DNA from: Amycolatopsis balhimycina FH 1894
Lineage (GTDB): Bacteria > Actinomycetota > Actinomycetes > Mycobacteriales > Pseudonocardiaceae
DNA length: 64,000 nucleotides
Reading direction: 5' to 3'
Assembly (NCBI RefSeq): GCF_000384295.1
Contig: NZ_KB913037.1
Span: 2,838,649 to 2,902,648 of the forward strand
How positions within the stretch are numbered: position 1 is the first letter of the stretch; the number at the start of each line of letters is the position of its first letter. The notes below the pieces were generated by a model, which worked only from the letters and a program-made list of their open reading frames with translations, ran no database searches and was not told the DNA's origin. Both the position numbers and the translations under genes were made by a program. This document shows, one piece after another, positions 43,032-51,714 of the stretch.

Positions 43032-43721
43032 ATGAACATCCTTTCCTTGCCCGATGGCGACGTCGGGCTGCCGGTGTGGCTGCCTCCGTCGAGCCGTGGC
43101 CCGGGCCTGGTGCTGGTCCAGGAGATCTTCGGCCTCGACGACTACTTGCGTTCGGTCGCGGAGGACCTGGCCGCGGCGGGCTACGTGGTGGCGATCCCGG
43201 AGTTGTTCTGGCGGATTTCCCCGGGCTGGTCGTCGACGCACGACGAAGCCGGCGTGGCGGCATCGATGAACGTGGCAGCTTCCTTCGACCCTGCGTCGGG
43301 CCTGTCCGACGTCCTGGCGACGATCACCCACCTCCGCGAGTCCCCCTCGGTGACGGGCGGTGTGGGAGTGCTGGGCTTCTGCCTGGGCGGCTCACTGGCC
43401 TTCGCGGCGGCGGCCGAGGGCGACCCGGACACGGCGGTGTCGTTCTACGGTTCGACGGTCCCCGCCCAGATCGGCGACCTGGCAAGGATTTCGTGCCCGA
43501 TCCAGTTCCACTTCGGCGGGCAGGACCCGTACATCCCGCGCGGAGACGTGGCGGCGGTCGAGTCGGCGGTGGCCACGCACCCGGGCGCGGAGATCCACGT
43601 GCAGGAGGAGGCCGGGCACGCGTTCCACAACCACGTGGCGCCGATGTTCCACCACCCCGAAGCGGCGGCCAGGGCATGGGAGCTGACAACGGACTTCTTG
43701 CGGCGCACCTTGCCGGCGTGA
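43032..43721 (+). CDS. Dienelactone hydrolase-family alpha/beta hydrolase
   Basis: A 229-residue alpha/beta hydrolase. The nucleophile is C117 in GFCLGG (the family uses cysteine in GxCxGG), with aspartate in GGQDPYIP and histidine in EAGHAFHN completing the triad. Family members open dienelactones in chlorocatechol breakdown, but most paralogues like this have unknown esterase or hydrolase roles. No aromatic-ring genes are adjacent, so the name does not imply a pathway. The first palindromic element lies immediately upstream. Confidence 0.88.
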   Translation: MNILSLPDGDVGLPVWLPPSSRGPGLVLVQEIFGLDDYLRSVAEDLAAAGYVVAIPELFWRISPGWSSTHDEAGVAASMNVAASFDPASGLSDVLATITHLRESPSVTGGVGVLGFCLGGSLAFAAAAEGDPDTAVSFYGSTVPAQIGDLARISCPIQFHFGGQDPYIPRGDVAAVESAVATHPGAEIHVQEEAGHAFHNHVAPMFHHPEAAARAWELTTDFLRRTLPA

Positions 43722-43760
43722 GGCCGCGGGGAAGTTCTGCGCCAACCCCGTGATCGAGGG

Positions 43761-43791
43761 TTGAACCTGACGTGGCGTCAGGTTCTACGGT
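43761..43791 (+). promoter_or_regulatory. MerR-type promoter with 19-base spacer and operator dyad
   Basis: TTGAAC (43,761-43,766) and TACGGT (43,786-43,791) are 19 bases apart, the over-long spacer typical of MerR-regulated promoters. Between them, the dyad AACCTGACG-TGG-CGTCAGGTT (43,764-43,784) has perfect 9-base arms. The start codon GTG at 43,798 lies where transcription should begin, so the transcript is probably leaderless. Confidence 0.8.
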
Positions 43792-43797
43792 CGAGGG

Positions 43798-44583
43798 GTG
43801 AGCAAGCGCAGGTGGAGCATCGGTGAGCTGGCCCGGGCCAGTGGCGTCACGGTGCGCACGTTGCACCACTACGACCGGATCGGGCTGGTGTCTCCGCGCG
43901 AACGCACTCCCGCGGGACACCGGCGGTACGCCGAGGCGGACGTGCGCCGGCTCTACCGCGTACGGACCTTGTCCGGGCTGGGTCTTTCCCTGGACGAAGT
44001 GGCCGCCGCGCTTCGGAGCGCCGGGGACGATCTCGACTCGCTGCGTGGCCTGCTGACCGCGCAGCTCGCCGATCTCGAGATCCAGGCCGCCCGCGTCGAG
44101 GAGTCGGCCCAGCGGCTCCGGGGCCTGCTCGCCCGGCTGGACGAGGCCGCCATGCCGGCACCAGAGCAGTTCCTCGCCACGCTGGAGCCGATGTCCGTGG
44201 ACGTGCGCCGCTACCTGTCCGACGGACAGCTCACGGCGATCACCGGACAGGCCGCGAAGCTGGGCAGCGCCGCGATCGAGCGGGTGAAGACCGAATGGCT
44301 CGGCCTCTTCACCCGGCTTCGGCAGCACCTGCTCGACGGAACGCCCGTCGACGATCCGGCGGTGCGGGAGCTGGTCGCTCGCTGGCGCGAGATCGCCGTC
44401 GCGTTCCACCCCGGTGGCCCCCGGATCGAAGCCGCGACCACGACGCTGTGGGAGGACAACCGGGCCGGGATGGGCGGGGACCTCGACCGGCGTCTCGGGT
44501 GGTCCGGGCCGGGCAGTGCCGCCGAGGTCGTCGACTACCTGCGCAAGGCCCGTGCCGCGGGCGAAACCGAAAAGGACGGGTGA
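43798..44583 (+). CDS. MerR-family (TipA-like) regulator of the esterase gene
   Basis: A 261-residue activator. The N-terminal winged helix is clear (WSIGELARASGVTVRTLHHY, DRIGLVSP, GHRRY), followed by the long dimerisation coiled coil. The C-terminal about 130 residues form a helical effector domain resembling the drug-binding TipAS region. It binds the dyad inside its own promoter, and its stop codon touches the ATG of the erythromycin esterase gene, so the pair form one operon. The expected behaviour is drug-induced self-activation together with the resistance enzyme; this is inference from family and layout. Confidence 0.92.
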   Translation: MSKRRWSIGELARASGVTVRTLHHYDRIGLVSPRERTPAGHRRYAEADVRRLYRVRTLSGLGLSLDEVAAALRSAGDDLDSLRGLLTAQLADLEIQAARVEESAQRLRGLLARLDEAAMPAPEQFLATLEPMSVDVRRYLSDGQLTAITGQAAKLGSAAIERVKTEWLGLFTRLRQHLLDGTPVDDPAVRELVARWREIAVAFHPGGPRIEAATTTLWEDNRAGMGGDLDRRLGWSGPGSAAEVVDYLRKARAAGETEKDG

Positions 44584-45906
44584 ATGGACATCGACCTCAC
44601 CGAATGGCTCCGGGAGAACATCGTCCGGCTGCGGACCATCGAGCCGGACGACGCCGGCCACCACGAGCTCGAGCCGTTGCGCGACATCGTCGGCGACGCT
44701 CGCGTCGTGGCCATCGGCGAAAGCACGCACCGGGTGCACGAGTTCTACCAGCTCCGCCACCTGGTGACCCGGTTCCTGGTCGAGGAGATGGGGTTCACCG
44801 GGTTCGCGATGGAGTCCGGCTTCCCGGAGGGCTGGGCGGTCCACGACTGGGTCCTCGGCGGTGACGGTGACCTGGACCGGCTTCTGCACACCGGCATCAC
44901 CTACCACATGGGGAAGTGCGCGGAGATGCGCGACCAGCTGGTGTGGATGCGCGAGCACAACCGCAGCCACGACCGCAAAGTCCGCTTCTACGGCATGGAC
45001 CTGCCGGACTCGAGCGCGTCCGCGTTGCCCGGGGTCGTGTCCGCCCTGTCGTTCCTGGACGAGGCGGATCCGGCCTACGCGGCGGCGGCCCGCCGGAACC
45101 TGCTGCCGCTGTTCGAGTACCTGCCCGCCGACCGGACCGGGCTGGCTTGGGCCGCGCCCGCGATCCACGGCTACCTGGCCCTCGGCACCGCCCACCGTCA
45201 CGAGCTGACCGCCCGGATCGGCGAGCTGACCGAACGCCTGCGTGCCCTGCGCGTCCCTTACTCCACTGTGGACTCCGCCGGGGCGGACATCGCGCTGCAG
45301 TGCGCGGTCACCGCGAGGCACGCGGACGCCTTCCTGGCCAATATGGCCGCCGCCCCGGAGCGCACCTACCGGGGCGCCAACGTCCGCGACGCGGCGATGG
45401 CCGACAACGTCGAATGGATCCTCGACCGGGAGGAACGCCTGGTCGTCGGGGCGGCCAACGGGCATCTACAGCGCTGGCCCTACCGCGTGCCCCCGATCAT
45501 CAACGAAGAGCAGGTCATGCTCGGCCAGCACCTGGCCCGTTCTCTCGGAAACCGGATGGTGGTCATCGCGACCACCTACAACGGCGGCCGGGTGTTCGGC
45601 CATCGTCCCCTGCCGGACGGGCCGCCCGGCCACACCGAGGTGTTCTACGAGGACGTCGCCCCCTTCACCGAACCGGGCAGTCTCGACGCCCTGCTCGCGA
45701 GCGCCGGCGAGCCGCTCGCCCTGCTCGACCTGCGCGACGTCCCCGAAGCCGGCGCGGTGGCCCGCCGCTTCGCCGAGATCGACGGCACCCGGCAGGGGCC
45801 GTACAAACAGCTGGCGAATCCCCTCGTCGCGTTCGATGCCGTCGTGCACATCGACAGGATCACGCCCTGGCGAACCGTCATCGACGTTCCGGACGCGCGC
45901 GTCTGA
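44584..45906 (+). CDS. Erythromycin esterase-family hydrolase
   Basis: A 440-residue protein of the Ere family. The conserved GESTH (45-49, with E46 and H49) and the downstream histidine and glutamate clusters (RHLVTRFLVEEMGF, GFPEG) match EreA/EreB-type enzymes, which open the lactone ring of 14-membered macrolides. Some relatives act on other esters, so the substrate is not certain. The gene begins immediately after the MerR stop (TGAATG), implying coupled translation and control by that regulator. This reads as a compact, inducible resistance cassette. Confidence 0.9.
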   Translation: MDIDLTEWLRENIVRLRTIEPDDAGHHELEPLRDIVGDARVVAIGESTHRVHEFYQLRHLVTRFLVEEMGFTGFAMESGFPEGWAVHDWVLGGDGDLDRLLHTGITYHMGKCAEMRDQLVWMREHNRSHDRKVRFYGMDLPDSSASALPGVVSALSFLDEADPAYAAAARRNLLPLFEYLPADRTGLAWAAPAIHGYLALGTAHRHELTARIGELTERLRALRVPYSTVDSAGADIALQCAVTARHADAFLANMAAAPERTYRGANVRDAAMADNVEWILDREERLVVGAANGHLQRWPYRVPPIINEEQVMLGQHLARSLGNRMVVIATTYNGGRVFGHRPLPDGPPGHTEVFYEDVAPFTEPGSLDALLASAGEPLALLDLRDVPEAGAVARRFAEIDGTRQGPYKQLANPLVAFDAVVHIDRITPWRTVIDVPDARV

Positions 45907-45932
45907 CATGCCGCATGCTCTATCGTTCCGCC

Positions 45933-46442
45933 ATGTTCGATCGCCTCCGGAAGAACGCCCGCGCCGCCGCACTGCTGGCGGACGTGTTCGACTTCGACAT
46001 CGCCCGCCTCGATCCCGTCGAACCGGTGCGGCTGGCGTCGGGCGGCGAGTTGCGCGCGGTCGCCGGCGACGCCTCGGGTGGGACGTTCTTCGTGTGCGAC
46101 GACGGACCCGTGCTCTACGCCGGCTCCGAAGGCACCGCCGGGATCGTCGCCACCGACCCGGGCGCGGTGGTTCGCCTCGTCGTCGGTGTGCCGACCTGGC
46201 ACGACGTCGTGGCGAACGCGCCTGACGTCAACGCGATGCTCGCCGCCTTCGAATCTTCCTACGCCGAGATGAAGGAGTACGAGCCCCGGATCGACCAGCT
46301 CCGCTCCGAGGCCGGCGCGGAGCTGGAACTCGGCGACGTCGACGTCGAGGAGTTGCTGGCATCGCTGAGCAGGTGCCTGACCGAACTGTCGCCCGGCTAT
46401 GTGCTGCTCAACGAAAACGGCGACGAGTACGACCCCCTGTGA
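45933..46442 (+). CDS. Uncharacterised SUKH-like protein
   Basis: A 169-residue cytoplasmic protein from the ATG at 45,933 (an ATG at 45,915 is also in frame). A pattern of short beta strands, including VRLASGGELRAVAGDASGGT, FFVCDDG and PVLYAGSEGTAGIV, resembles actinobacterial proteins loosely related to SUKH/Smi1 immunity folds, but I cannot assign a family firmly. The C-terminal part is acidic and helical. It follows the esterase gene by 26 bases and might belong to the same transcript. No toxin gene is seen next to it. Confidence 0.65.
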   Translation: MFDRLRKNARAAALLADVFDFDIARLDPVEPVRLASGGELRAVAGDASGGTFFVCDDGPVLYAGSEGTAGIVATDPGAVVRLVVGVPTWHDVVANAPDVNAMLAAFESSYAEMKEYEPRIDQLRSEAGAELELGDVDVEELLASLSRCLTELSPGYVLLNENGDEYDPL

Positions 46443-46451
46443 CCCCGGCGG

Positions 46452-46702
46452 TCAGCCCACGGTGACCACCCGCGCCCAAGCCGGTGGCCGTTCGGCCCGT
46501 AGTGGCGGTCGTCCCCGGCCGGCGGACGCGGCTGGGAGAACAGGCCCACCACCGTCCCGGCGGGCGGTCTGGCCTCGGGCCAAGGGGTTTGGCCGTCGGC
46601 CAGAGCCACGATCACGTCGGGACGGGGACTGCTGCACCGCCGTGGCAAAGCCGGTGCGCAGATCCGTGCCGCCGCCACCCAGGCGAAGATCTTCCGAGGC
46701 GC
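46452..46702 (-). pseudogene. C-terminal remnant of a VWA/DUF2201-type metallopeptidase gene
   Basis: Three pieces of one protein lie in different frames: LGGGGTDLRTGFATAVQQS, then RPDVIVALADGQTPWP with PPAGTVVGLF, then PPAWARVVTVG at the stop. Together they match the end of VWA-domain proteins whose C-terminus reads 'GGTDLRxGF...DVxVVLTDGxTPWP...VVGL'. Two frameshifts and the absence of the N-terminal peptidase part show that the gene is dead. A pair of palindromes lies at its broken end. The rest of 46,443-46,893 contains no other gene. Confidence 0.65.
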
Positions 46703-46751
46703 AAGTGTTGCGCGTCGCAGGTTCGTTGACAGCGCGGCTGCGAGGGCGAGC

Positions 46752-46806
46752 GTCCTGAATGACTCATTCAGGACTTCGGAGGTCCTGAATGAGTCATTCA
46801 AGACCT
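46752..46806. repeat. Tandem pair of near-perfect palindromes
   Basis: Unit one has perfect 11-base arms (46,752-46,762 and 46,764-46,774) around one base; unit two has 13-base arms (46,780-46,792 and 46,794-46,806) with one mismatch. Both carry TCCTGAATGA/TCATTCAGGA. They lie between the VWA remnant and the HAF-repeat gene. Confidence 0.7.
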
Positions 46807-46893
46807 TTGGCCGGGGCCGGCGAGCCTCGCCGGGGCTGAGCGAGCGCCCTGACTCCAGCGGCCCGAGCGCCAAACAACTTGCGACGCGCGACA

Positions 46894-48042
46894 CTAGCCG
46901 AGAGTCCAGTACACCGCGTGGTCTTTCCCCGCGGCGGTGGTCGCGGTTCCGACGACGCGGCCGCTGTCGGTGATCCGGTAGGCCTGGCTGCGGTTGCCGC
47001 CCGGCAGCGTGCCGAGCTGCGTGCGTGCCCCGTTCCGGGGCCAGACGGTCGCGCGGCTCTCGAGGCTGCCCACCGCGGTGCCCTCTCCGTCGACTGCTTC
47101 GACGTCGACGTAGTGGCCGTCGTCGGGCAGGACGGTGAGGTGACCGTCGGGGTCCCAGATCACCGCCGACGGCGAAGGAGGGTTGAGGTACCCGTAGCCG
47201 ACCACGTAGCCGGTGGAACCGATCCCGTAAACCCACACCGAGTGGGGGCTGGGCCAGTCCAGCCGGTGGATCGTGCCGTCCCGGTCCCAGGTCGCCGGGA
47301 TCGGGGGTCCGCTGCCGGTCTCGTGCATCGAGCCGGCGGCGACACCGTGGTCGTTGACGATGTGGGCCCCGCTGCTGTAGCTCAGGGGCGCCAGCTCGGT
47401 GATCGGGCCGCCGTCCACCCACCGCACGGCATGCCCCGTCCCGGCGCGGTTGGCGACGCCCACGATGACGCGGCCGTCGGCGGAGATGTCCTCGGCCATG
47501 CCCCAGGTATCGCCGGGCAGCACACCCAGGTCGGCCACCTGGCCGTCCGGGTCCCAGCGGAAGCCGTGGTACTCGTCCGACGGCGTCAGCCAGTTCCCGA
47601 CGACGACGTCGGTGTCGCTGATCGCGAACGCCGTGGCGTTGTGGTAGCCGGGCGGGACCTGCAGCGTGGTCGCCTGGCCTTGGGCGTCCCAGCGGGCCGG
47701 CACGGCGGCGGTCGCGGTCAGCACGTAGCCGGCGGAAACCCCGTTCTCGTTGATGTCACGCACCTGCCCCTCGCTCCCACCGGGCGTCGGCAGGGCGGTG
47801 ATCCCGCCATTGGCCTCCCAGCGAACCGGGTGATCGTGCCGCGGGTCACGGCCCGCCATCGACAGCCCCACCATCACCCCCGCCTCATTGACCGCGAGGA
47901 CCGTGCTGCTGTCGTCGCCGGGCAGCGTTCCGAGGTCCACCGGACCGGACGGGGTTGCCTGCGCGGTTCCCGTGAGCGTGCCGGAAAATACGGCAACCGA
48001 CGCCACCAGCGACCACGCGGATCTTCGGCAATTCCTCAGCAT
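46894..48042 (-). CDS. Secreted HAF-repeat protein
   Basis: A 382-residue exported protein. The ATG at 48,042 has GGAGGGGAG upstream and gives a signal peptide (about 1-31, ending AQA-TP). The mature part consists of about seven repeats with the pattern 'A.DIN..G.VVG....A.G..HAVRW' and 'LGTLPGG', which define the HAF (extracellular) repeat. Such proteins form beta-propeller-like structures of unknown function. It is followed downstream by intergenic palindromes and preceded by the secreted protease gene, so both may serve outside the cell, though they are separate units (162 bases apart). Confidence 0.82.
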   Translation of the reverse strand: MLRNCRRSAWSLVASVAVFSGTLTGTAQATPSGPVDLGTLPGDDSSTVLAVNEAGVMVGLSMAGRDPRHDHPVRWEANGGITALPTPGGSEGQVRDINENGVSAGYVLTATAAVPARWDAQGQATTLQVPPGYHNATAFAISDTDVVVGNWLTPSDEYHGFRWDPDGQVADLGVLPGDTWGMAEDISADGRVIVGVANRAGTGHAVRWVDGGPITELAPLSYSSGAHIVNDHGVAAGSMHETGSGPPIPATWDRDGTIHRLDWPSPHSVWVYGIGSTGYVVGYGYLNPPSPSAVIWDPDGHLTVLPDDGHYVDVEAVDGEGTAVGSLESRATVWPRNGARTQLGTLPGGNRSQAYRITDSGRVVGTATTAAGKDHAVYWTLG

Positions 48043-48204
48043 GACGACTCCCCTCCCCGGCCGGCGTCGTCCGGCGCCCAGCCACCCTTGCCGCGGACAG
48101 TAGTACAGGCGCTTGACGAATTGCTCTTGTGGCGACGGCATTCCACACGAATAGCCGACCGTCGGGCGCTCACGCCGGGACACCGGCGCGAGCGCCGGTA
48201 ATGC

Positions 48205-49407
48205 TTACGCCGGCGGATCGAGCGGGCCGTTGGCACTCGACAGTTTCAGCTGGTACGCGCGGAGGATCGGGTTGAGCGGCTGGAAGACGGTCGTGCCGCC
48301 GGACGTGCAGTTGCCGCTTACGCCTGAGGTGACGCCTTGGGCCTGCCCGCCGGACAGGTAGGGACCGCCGGAGTCACCCGGTTCGGCGCAGGCGCTGGTC
48401 CGCGTCAGGCCGGAGACCGTGCCTTCCGCGTAGTTGACGGTCACGTTCTTGGCCTGGACTGTGCCGCAGCGCCAACCGGTGGTGATGCCGGACCGGCAGA
48501 CCGACGCCCCGATCGGCGCCTCCCGCAGGCCTTCGACCCAGACGCCGTTGCCCCGGTAGTCGTAGACTTGGGGCATCCCGAACGGGCCGTACTCGAAGTC
48601 GTAGTTGTCGTGGCTGACCCAGGCGTAGTCGTTGCCGGGGAACACCGATCCGCGGAAGGTACCGGTGGCGCCGACGTCGAAGCCCGGGGTGGCCGCGTCG
48701 CCGGTCCGGCCGCAGTGGCCCGCCGTGACCCAGCCGCCCAAGTGCTGGGTGTAGTTCACAACGGTGAACCCGAGGGAACACGAGCCGAGCGGCACCCTCA
48801 GCAGGTCCCCGCCGTAGATGCCGAGCGCCACCCGCTCCGTCGTCCTCGGTGTGTCGGCCGAGACGTTCACCCGCACCACGCCCGGGTCGGCACCACTGGC
48901 CTTGACGAACTCGCCGGCGGCCGCGACGGCGTCCGGACGAGCCTGCACCACGACGGTGTTCGTGACCGTGTCGACGTACCAGCCGGACACCACGCCGGAC
49001 GACGGCCGCGCCGCCTTGTCCAATGTGGACTTGACCGCGGCGAGGTCGCGCTCGCTGTGCCGGACGATCCTCGGTTCGGCGCCGGCGGCCCGCACCCGGC
49101 CCGCCAAGGCCGGATCGGTGACGGCCACGACGAGGGTGGCGGCGCCCGCGGTGAGCCACGCGCCGCCGAACCGGGTGCCCAACGCCGCCCGGAGATCGCG
49201 TTCGGTCCGCCCGGCGGCCGACTCCCTGGTCAGCAGTTCGGTCGCCTGGGCGGAATCGAGGTGCAGGTCGCGCTTCATCGCCGCGATCATGGACGGATCG
49301 GCGGAACCGCCCGTCACGTCCGCCGACGCCGGTACGCTGACGCCTGCCAGGGCGAGCCAGACGATTCCGGTTGCAGCGAGAACACTCTTTCGCCGACCTC
49401 GTGCCAT
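48205..49407 (-). CDS. Streptogrisin-like S1 serine protease with pro-region
   Basis: A 400-residue secreted chymotrypsin-fold protease. A signal peptide (about 1-29) precedes an alpha-lytic-protease-type pro-region (about 35-190) needed for folding. The mature enzyme begins near residue 193 (VALGIYGG). The catalytic triad is H231 (TAGHC), D260 (GNDYAWV) and S346 (GDSGGP), with disulfide pairs around SCSLGF/GHC and SACAEPG. Relatives are streptogrisins A-D, broad secreted proteases. The ATG at 49,407 follows GGAGGGAGT-type sequence. It is a single-gene unit. Confidence 0.94.
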   Translation of the reverse strand: MARGRRKSVLAATGIVWLALAGVSVPASADVTGGSADPSMIAAMKRDLHLDSAQATELLTRESAAGRTERDLRAALGTRFGGAWLTAGAATLVVAVTDPALAGRVRAAGAEPRIVRHSERDLAAVKSTLDKAARPSSGVVSGWYVDTVTNTVVVQARPDAVAAAGEFVKASGADPGVVRVNVSADTPRTTERVALGIYGGDLLRVPLGSCSLGFTVVNYTQHLGGWVTAGHCGRTGDAATPGFDVGATGTFRGSVFPGNDYAWVSHDNYDFEYGPFGMPQVYDYRGNGVWVEGLREAPIGASVCRSGITTGWRCGTVQAKNVTVNYAEGTVSGLTRTSACAEPGDSGGPYLSGGQAQGVTSGVSGNCTSGGTTVFQPLNPILRAYQLKLSSANGPLDPPA

Positions 49408-49537
49408 GGTGGAACTCCCTCCGTTCCGACAGCAAGACCGCGAGTGTCGGGCGAGGAGAGACGTCCGGGCTATGTCGTTTCGCGAAAACCGAAGATCGGT
49501 TGCGCACCTGGATTTGTCACAGTGCGCAAACGCGCCG

Positions 49538-50386
49538 CTAGTGCCTGGCGAGCGCCCACGGCATGAGTTTCTCGGCGAGCGCCCGGCTGAACGGACGCAC
49601 CAGCGCCTGCAGTTCGTCGCAGGCGGCCTCGCCGATGTGAGCGTAGGGGGTGACGCTGTTCTCGTCGGTCGCCTTTTCGATTTCCGCCCGGCGGGCCGCG
49701 CCGGTGGCGGTGAACGTCAGGGCGTCGTCGCCGGTGAGCCAGTCTCGCTCGCGGAGGCCCGCGACGGCCCCGGTCCAATCCTCCTCGGACCAGGCCCGGG
49801 AGGTGCGCAGGGTCTCGGCGGGAACGGCACCGGAGGCGGCGTGGGTGACGAGGGCTTCGATGCCGCTCAGGCCGGCCGTCAGCAGGGCGGCGACGTGGGC
49901 GTCGCCGCGGTACTCCCGGAGCAGGGTCTGCGCGTGCCACAGAACCAGGTGCGGCTCGGTGGGCCACGGCAGGGCCGCGTGGCCGGCGAACAGGGGACGG
50001 CCGGTGACGTCGCTGATGACCGTCTCGGCGGCCGCACGGAGAAGAGCGGCGGCTCGGCGCATCTCGGGTGAGGTGATCGCGTCGCCCAGGATGCCGCGCA
50101 GGGCTTGGTCGGCGGCGGAGTAGCGGGCGGCGAGGACGGCGGCCGGGTCGGTCGTGGACCAGACGCCGTCGATCGACTCCCCGACGAGGACCGGGTTGAA
50201 GTTGTAGAAGGTCGCGACCACGACCGGCGCCGGGACCGCGCCGAGCGCCGCCGACCTCGACGCGAAATAGCCGGCGCGGCCGGTCAGACCCAGTTCCTTG
50301 TACGCGGCCGCGGCTTCCGGGGCGAAGTAGATCATGCCGTGGTAGGGCTCGAGGAATCGCCAGGTCCGGCGCGCCGCTTCGATCAC
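49538..50386 (-). CDS. SCO6745-family protein (SalK-like)
   Basis: A 282-residue, largely helical protein. The pattern 'W..LEPYHGMIYFAPEA...Y..LGL.G...YFASR.A.LG.V' at the start and 'W.EEDW' plus 'LT..G...R..IE..TD' in the last third match the actinobacterial SCO6745 family, sometimes labelled SalK-like, whose function is unknown. The C-terminal part resembles a winged helix of the MarR kind. No partner gene is obvious; the ECF42 sigma factor gene lies 92 bases upstream on the same strand, so cotranscription is possible. Confidence 0.75.
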   Translation of the reverse strand: MIEAARRTWRFLEPYHGMIYFAPEAAAAYKELGLTGRAGYFASRSAALGAVPAPVVVATFYNFNPVLVGESIDGVWSTTDPAAVLAARYSAADQALRGILGDAITSPEMRRAAALLRAAAETVISDVTGRPLFAGHAALPWPTEPHLVLWHAQTLLREYRGDAHVAALLTAGLSGIEALVTHAASGAVPAETLRTSRAWSEEDWTGAVAGLRERDWLTGDDALTFTATGAARRAEIEKATDENSVTPYAHIGEAACDELQALVRPFSRALAEKLMPWALARH

Positions 50387-50478
50387 CGCGTCAACATACC
50401 ACCCGGTCGGTACGGCGTGGGTTTTCCGAGACAGGCGCCGGCGAAGATCTGCACCAGCACGTTCTGTTCCCAGCCCGG

Positions 50479-51714
50479 CTACCGCAATTGGTCGCGACGA
50501 CGAACCAGGTAAGCGGTCTCGGCGGTGTTACCGGCCAGCTCGATGGCTTTGTCGTACGCCGCCCGCGAGTCCTGGCTCCGGCCCAGCCGGCGCAGCAGGT
50601 CGGCGCGGGTGGCTTGGTAAGCGTGATAGCCGGCCAGCCTGTCCTCGAGCCGGTCGACCGCCGCCAGGGCCACCTCCGGGCCGTCGAGCTCGGCGACCGC
50701 GATGGCCCGGTTGAGGGCGACGACCGGCGAGGAGTCGACACGGACGAGCTGGTCGTAGAGGGCGAGAACCTGCGACCAGTCGGTGTCGCGCACGTCGCGG
50801 GCGGAGGTGTGCACCGCGTTGATCGCGGCGAGGATCTGGTAGCGGCCCGGAGCCACCCCGGCGGCGGCCGCGGCCAGGCGCTCACGCACCAGCCCGTGCC
50901 CCTCGGCGATCAGCGCCTTGTCCCAGGCCCCACTGTCCTGCTCGTCGAGGGCGACCAGTTCGCCGCCGGCCGAGACCCGGGCGGAACGGCGGGCCTCGAT
51001 CAGCAGCATCAGCGCCAGCAGCCCGGCCACCTCGCCGTCGTCCGGGAGGAGAGCCCGGATCAGACGGGTGAGCCGGATCGCCTCGGCGGTCAGGTCGTGC
51101 CGCACCGGGTCGGTGTCCGGGCCGGTCGCCAGGTAGCCCTCGTTGAACACGAGGAAGAGGGCGGTGAGCACGCTGGAGACGCGGGCCGGGAGGTCCCCGG
51201 CGGACGGCACGCGATACGGGATGCGGGCCGCCTTGATCTTGGCTTTCGCCCGGGTGATCCGCTGCCCCATGGTCGTTTCGGCCACCAGGAACCCGCGGGC
51301 GATCTCGGGCACGGTCAGGCCGGCGACCAGGCGCAGCGTCAGCGCCACGCGGGCGTCCACCGCCAGTGCCGGGTGACAGCAGGTGAAGATCAGCCGGAGC
51401 CGGTCGTCGTCGATGGCGCCGAGGGGCTCGGGCGGGTCGTCGTCGTATCCCATCCGGGCCTCCTTCTGCTTGTCGTCGCGCTTGCTCTCGCGCCGGATCC
51501 GGTCGATGGCCTTGCGGTTGGCGGTGGTGGTCAGCCACGCGCCGGGGTTGGGCGGCACGCCGTCGGCGGGCCACCGCTCGACAGCGGTCGCGAACGCCTC
51601 GGCGGCCGCCTCCTCGGCGATGTCGAGGTCACCGAAGCGCCTGGTCAGGGCGGCCACCACCCGCGCCCACTCGTCGTGATGGGCCCGGGTGACCGCCTCG
51701 TGGACGTCGCTCAC
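50479..51714 (-). CDS. ECF42-type RNA polymerase sigma factor
   Basis: A 411-residue sigma factor from the GTG at 51,714, which overlaps the upstream stop as GTGA. Region 2 (about 10-80: NPGAWLTTTANRKAIDRIRR) and region 4 (about 115-165: LTLRLVAGLTVPEIARGFLV) are followed by a roughly 220-residue TPR-like extension with GYLAT, RLTR, LLALMLLIEARR and a final RAAYDKAIELAGN. This long C-terminal domain defines the ECF42 group, in which it is needed for activity. As usual for ECF42, no anti-sigma factor is present and a DGPF/YCII protein is encoded in the same operon. Confidence 0.92.
   Translation of the reverse strand: MSDVHEAVTRAHHDEWARVVAALTRRFGDLDIAEEAAAEAFATAVERWPADGVPPNPGAWLTTTANRKAIDRIRRESKRDDKQKEARMGYDDDPPEPLGAIDDDRLRLIFTCCHPALAVDARVALTLRLVAGLTVPEIARGFLVAETTMGQRITRAKAKIKAARIPYRVPSAGDLPARVSSVLTALFLVFNEGYLATGPDTDPVRHDLTAEAIRLTRLIRALLPDDGEVAGLLALMLLIEARRSARVSAGGELVALDEQDSGAWDKALIAEGHGLVRERLAAAAAGVAPGRYQILAAINAVHTSARDVRDTDWSQVLALYDQLVRVDSSPVVALNRAIAVAELDGPEVALAAVDRLEDRLAGYHAYQATRADLLRRLGRSQDSRAAYDKAIELAGNTAETAYLVRRRDQLR

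Noticed and set aside
42659..43039. Small minus-strand frame across palindromic element copy 1, with a similar frame at copy 2
   Set aside because: The similar peptide texts (TVTCRAGxGLLLAG) come from the shared palindromic element; frames differ in start, end and continuity, so structure rather than a protein is conserved.
46397..47422. Long minus-strand frame through the palindromes at 46,752
   Set aside because: It runs antisense or out of frame to the HAF-repeat gene and crosses two perfect palindromes; only its end overlaps the VWA remnant.
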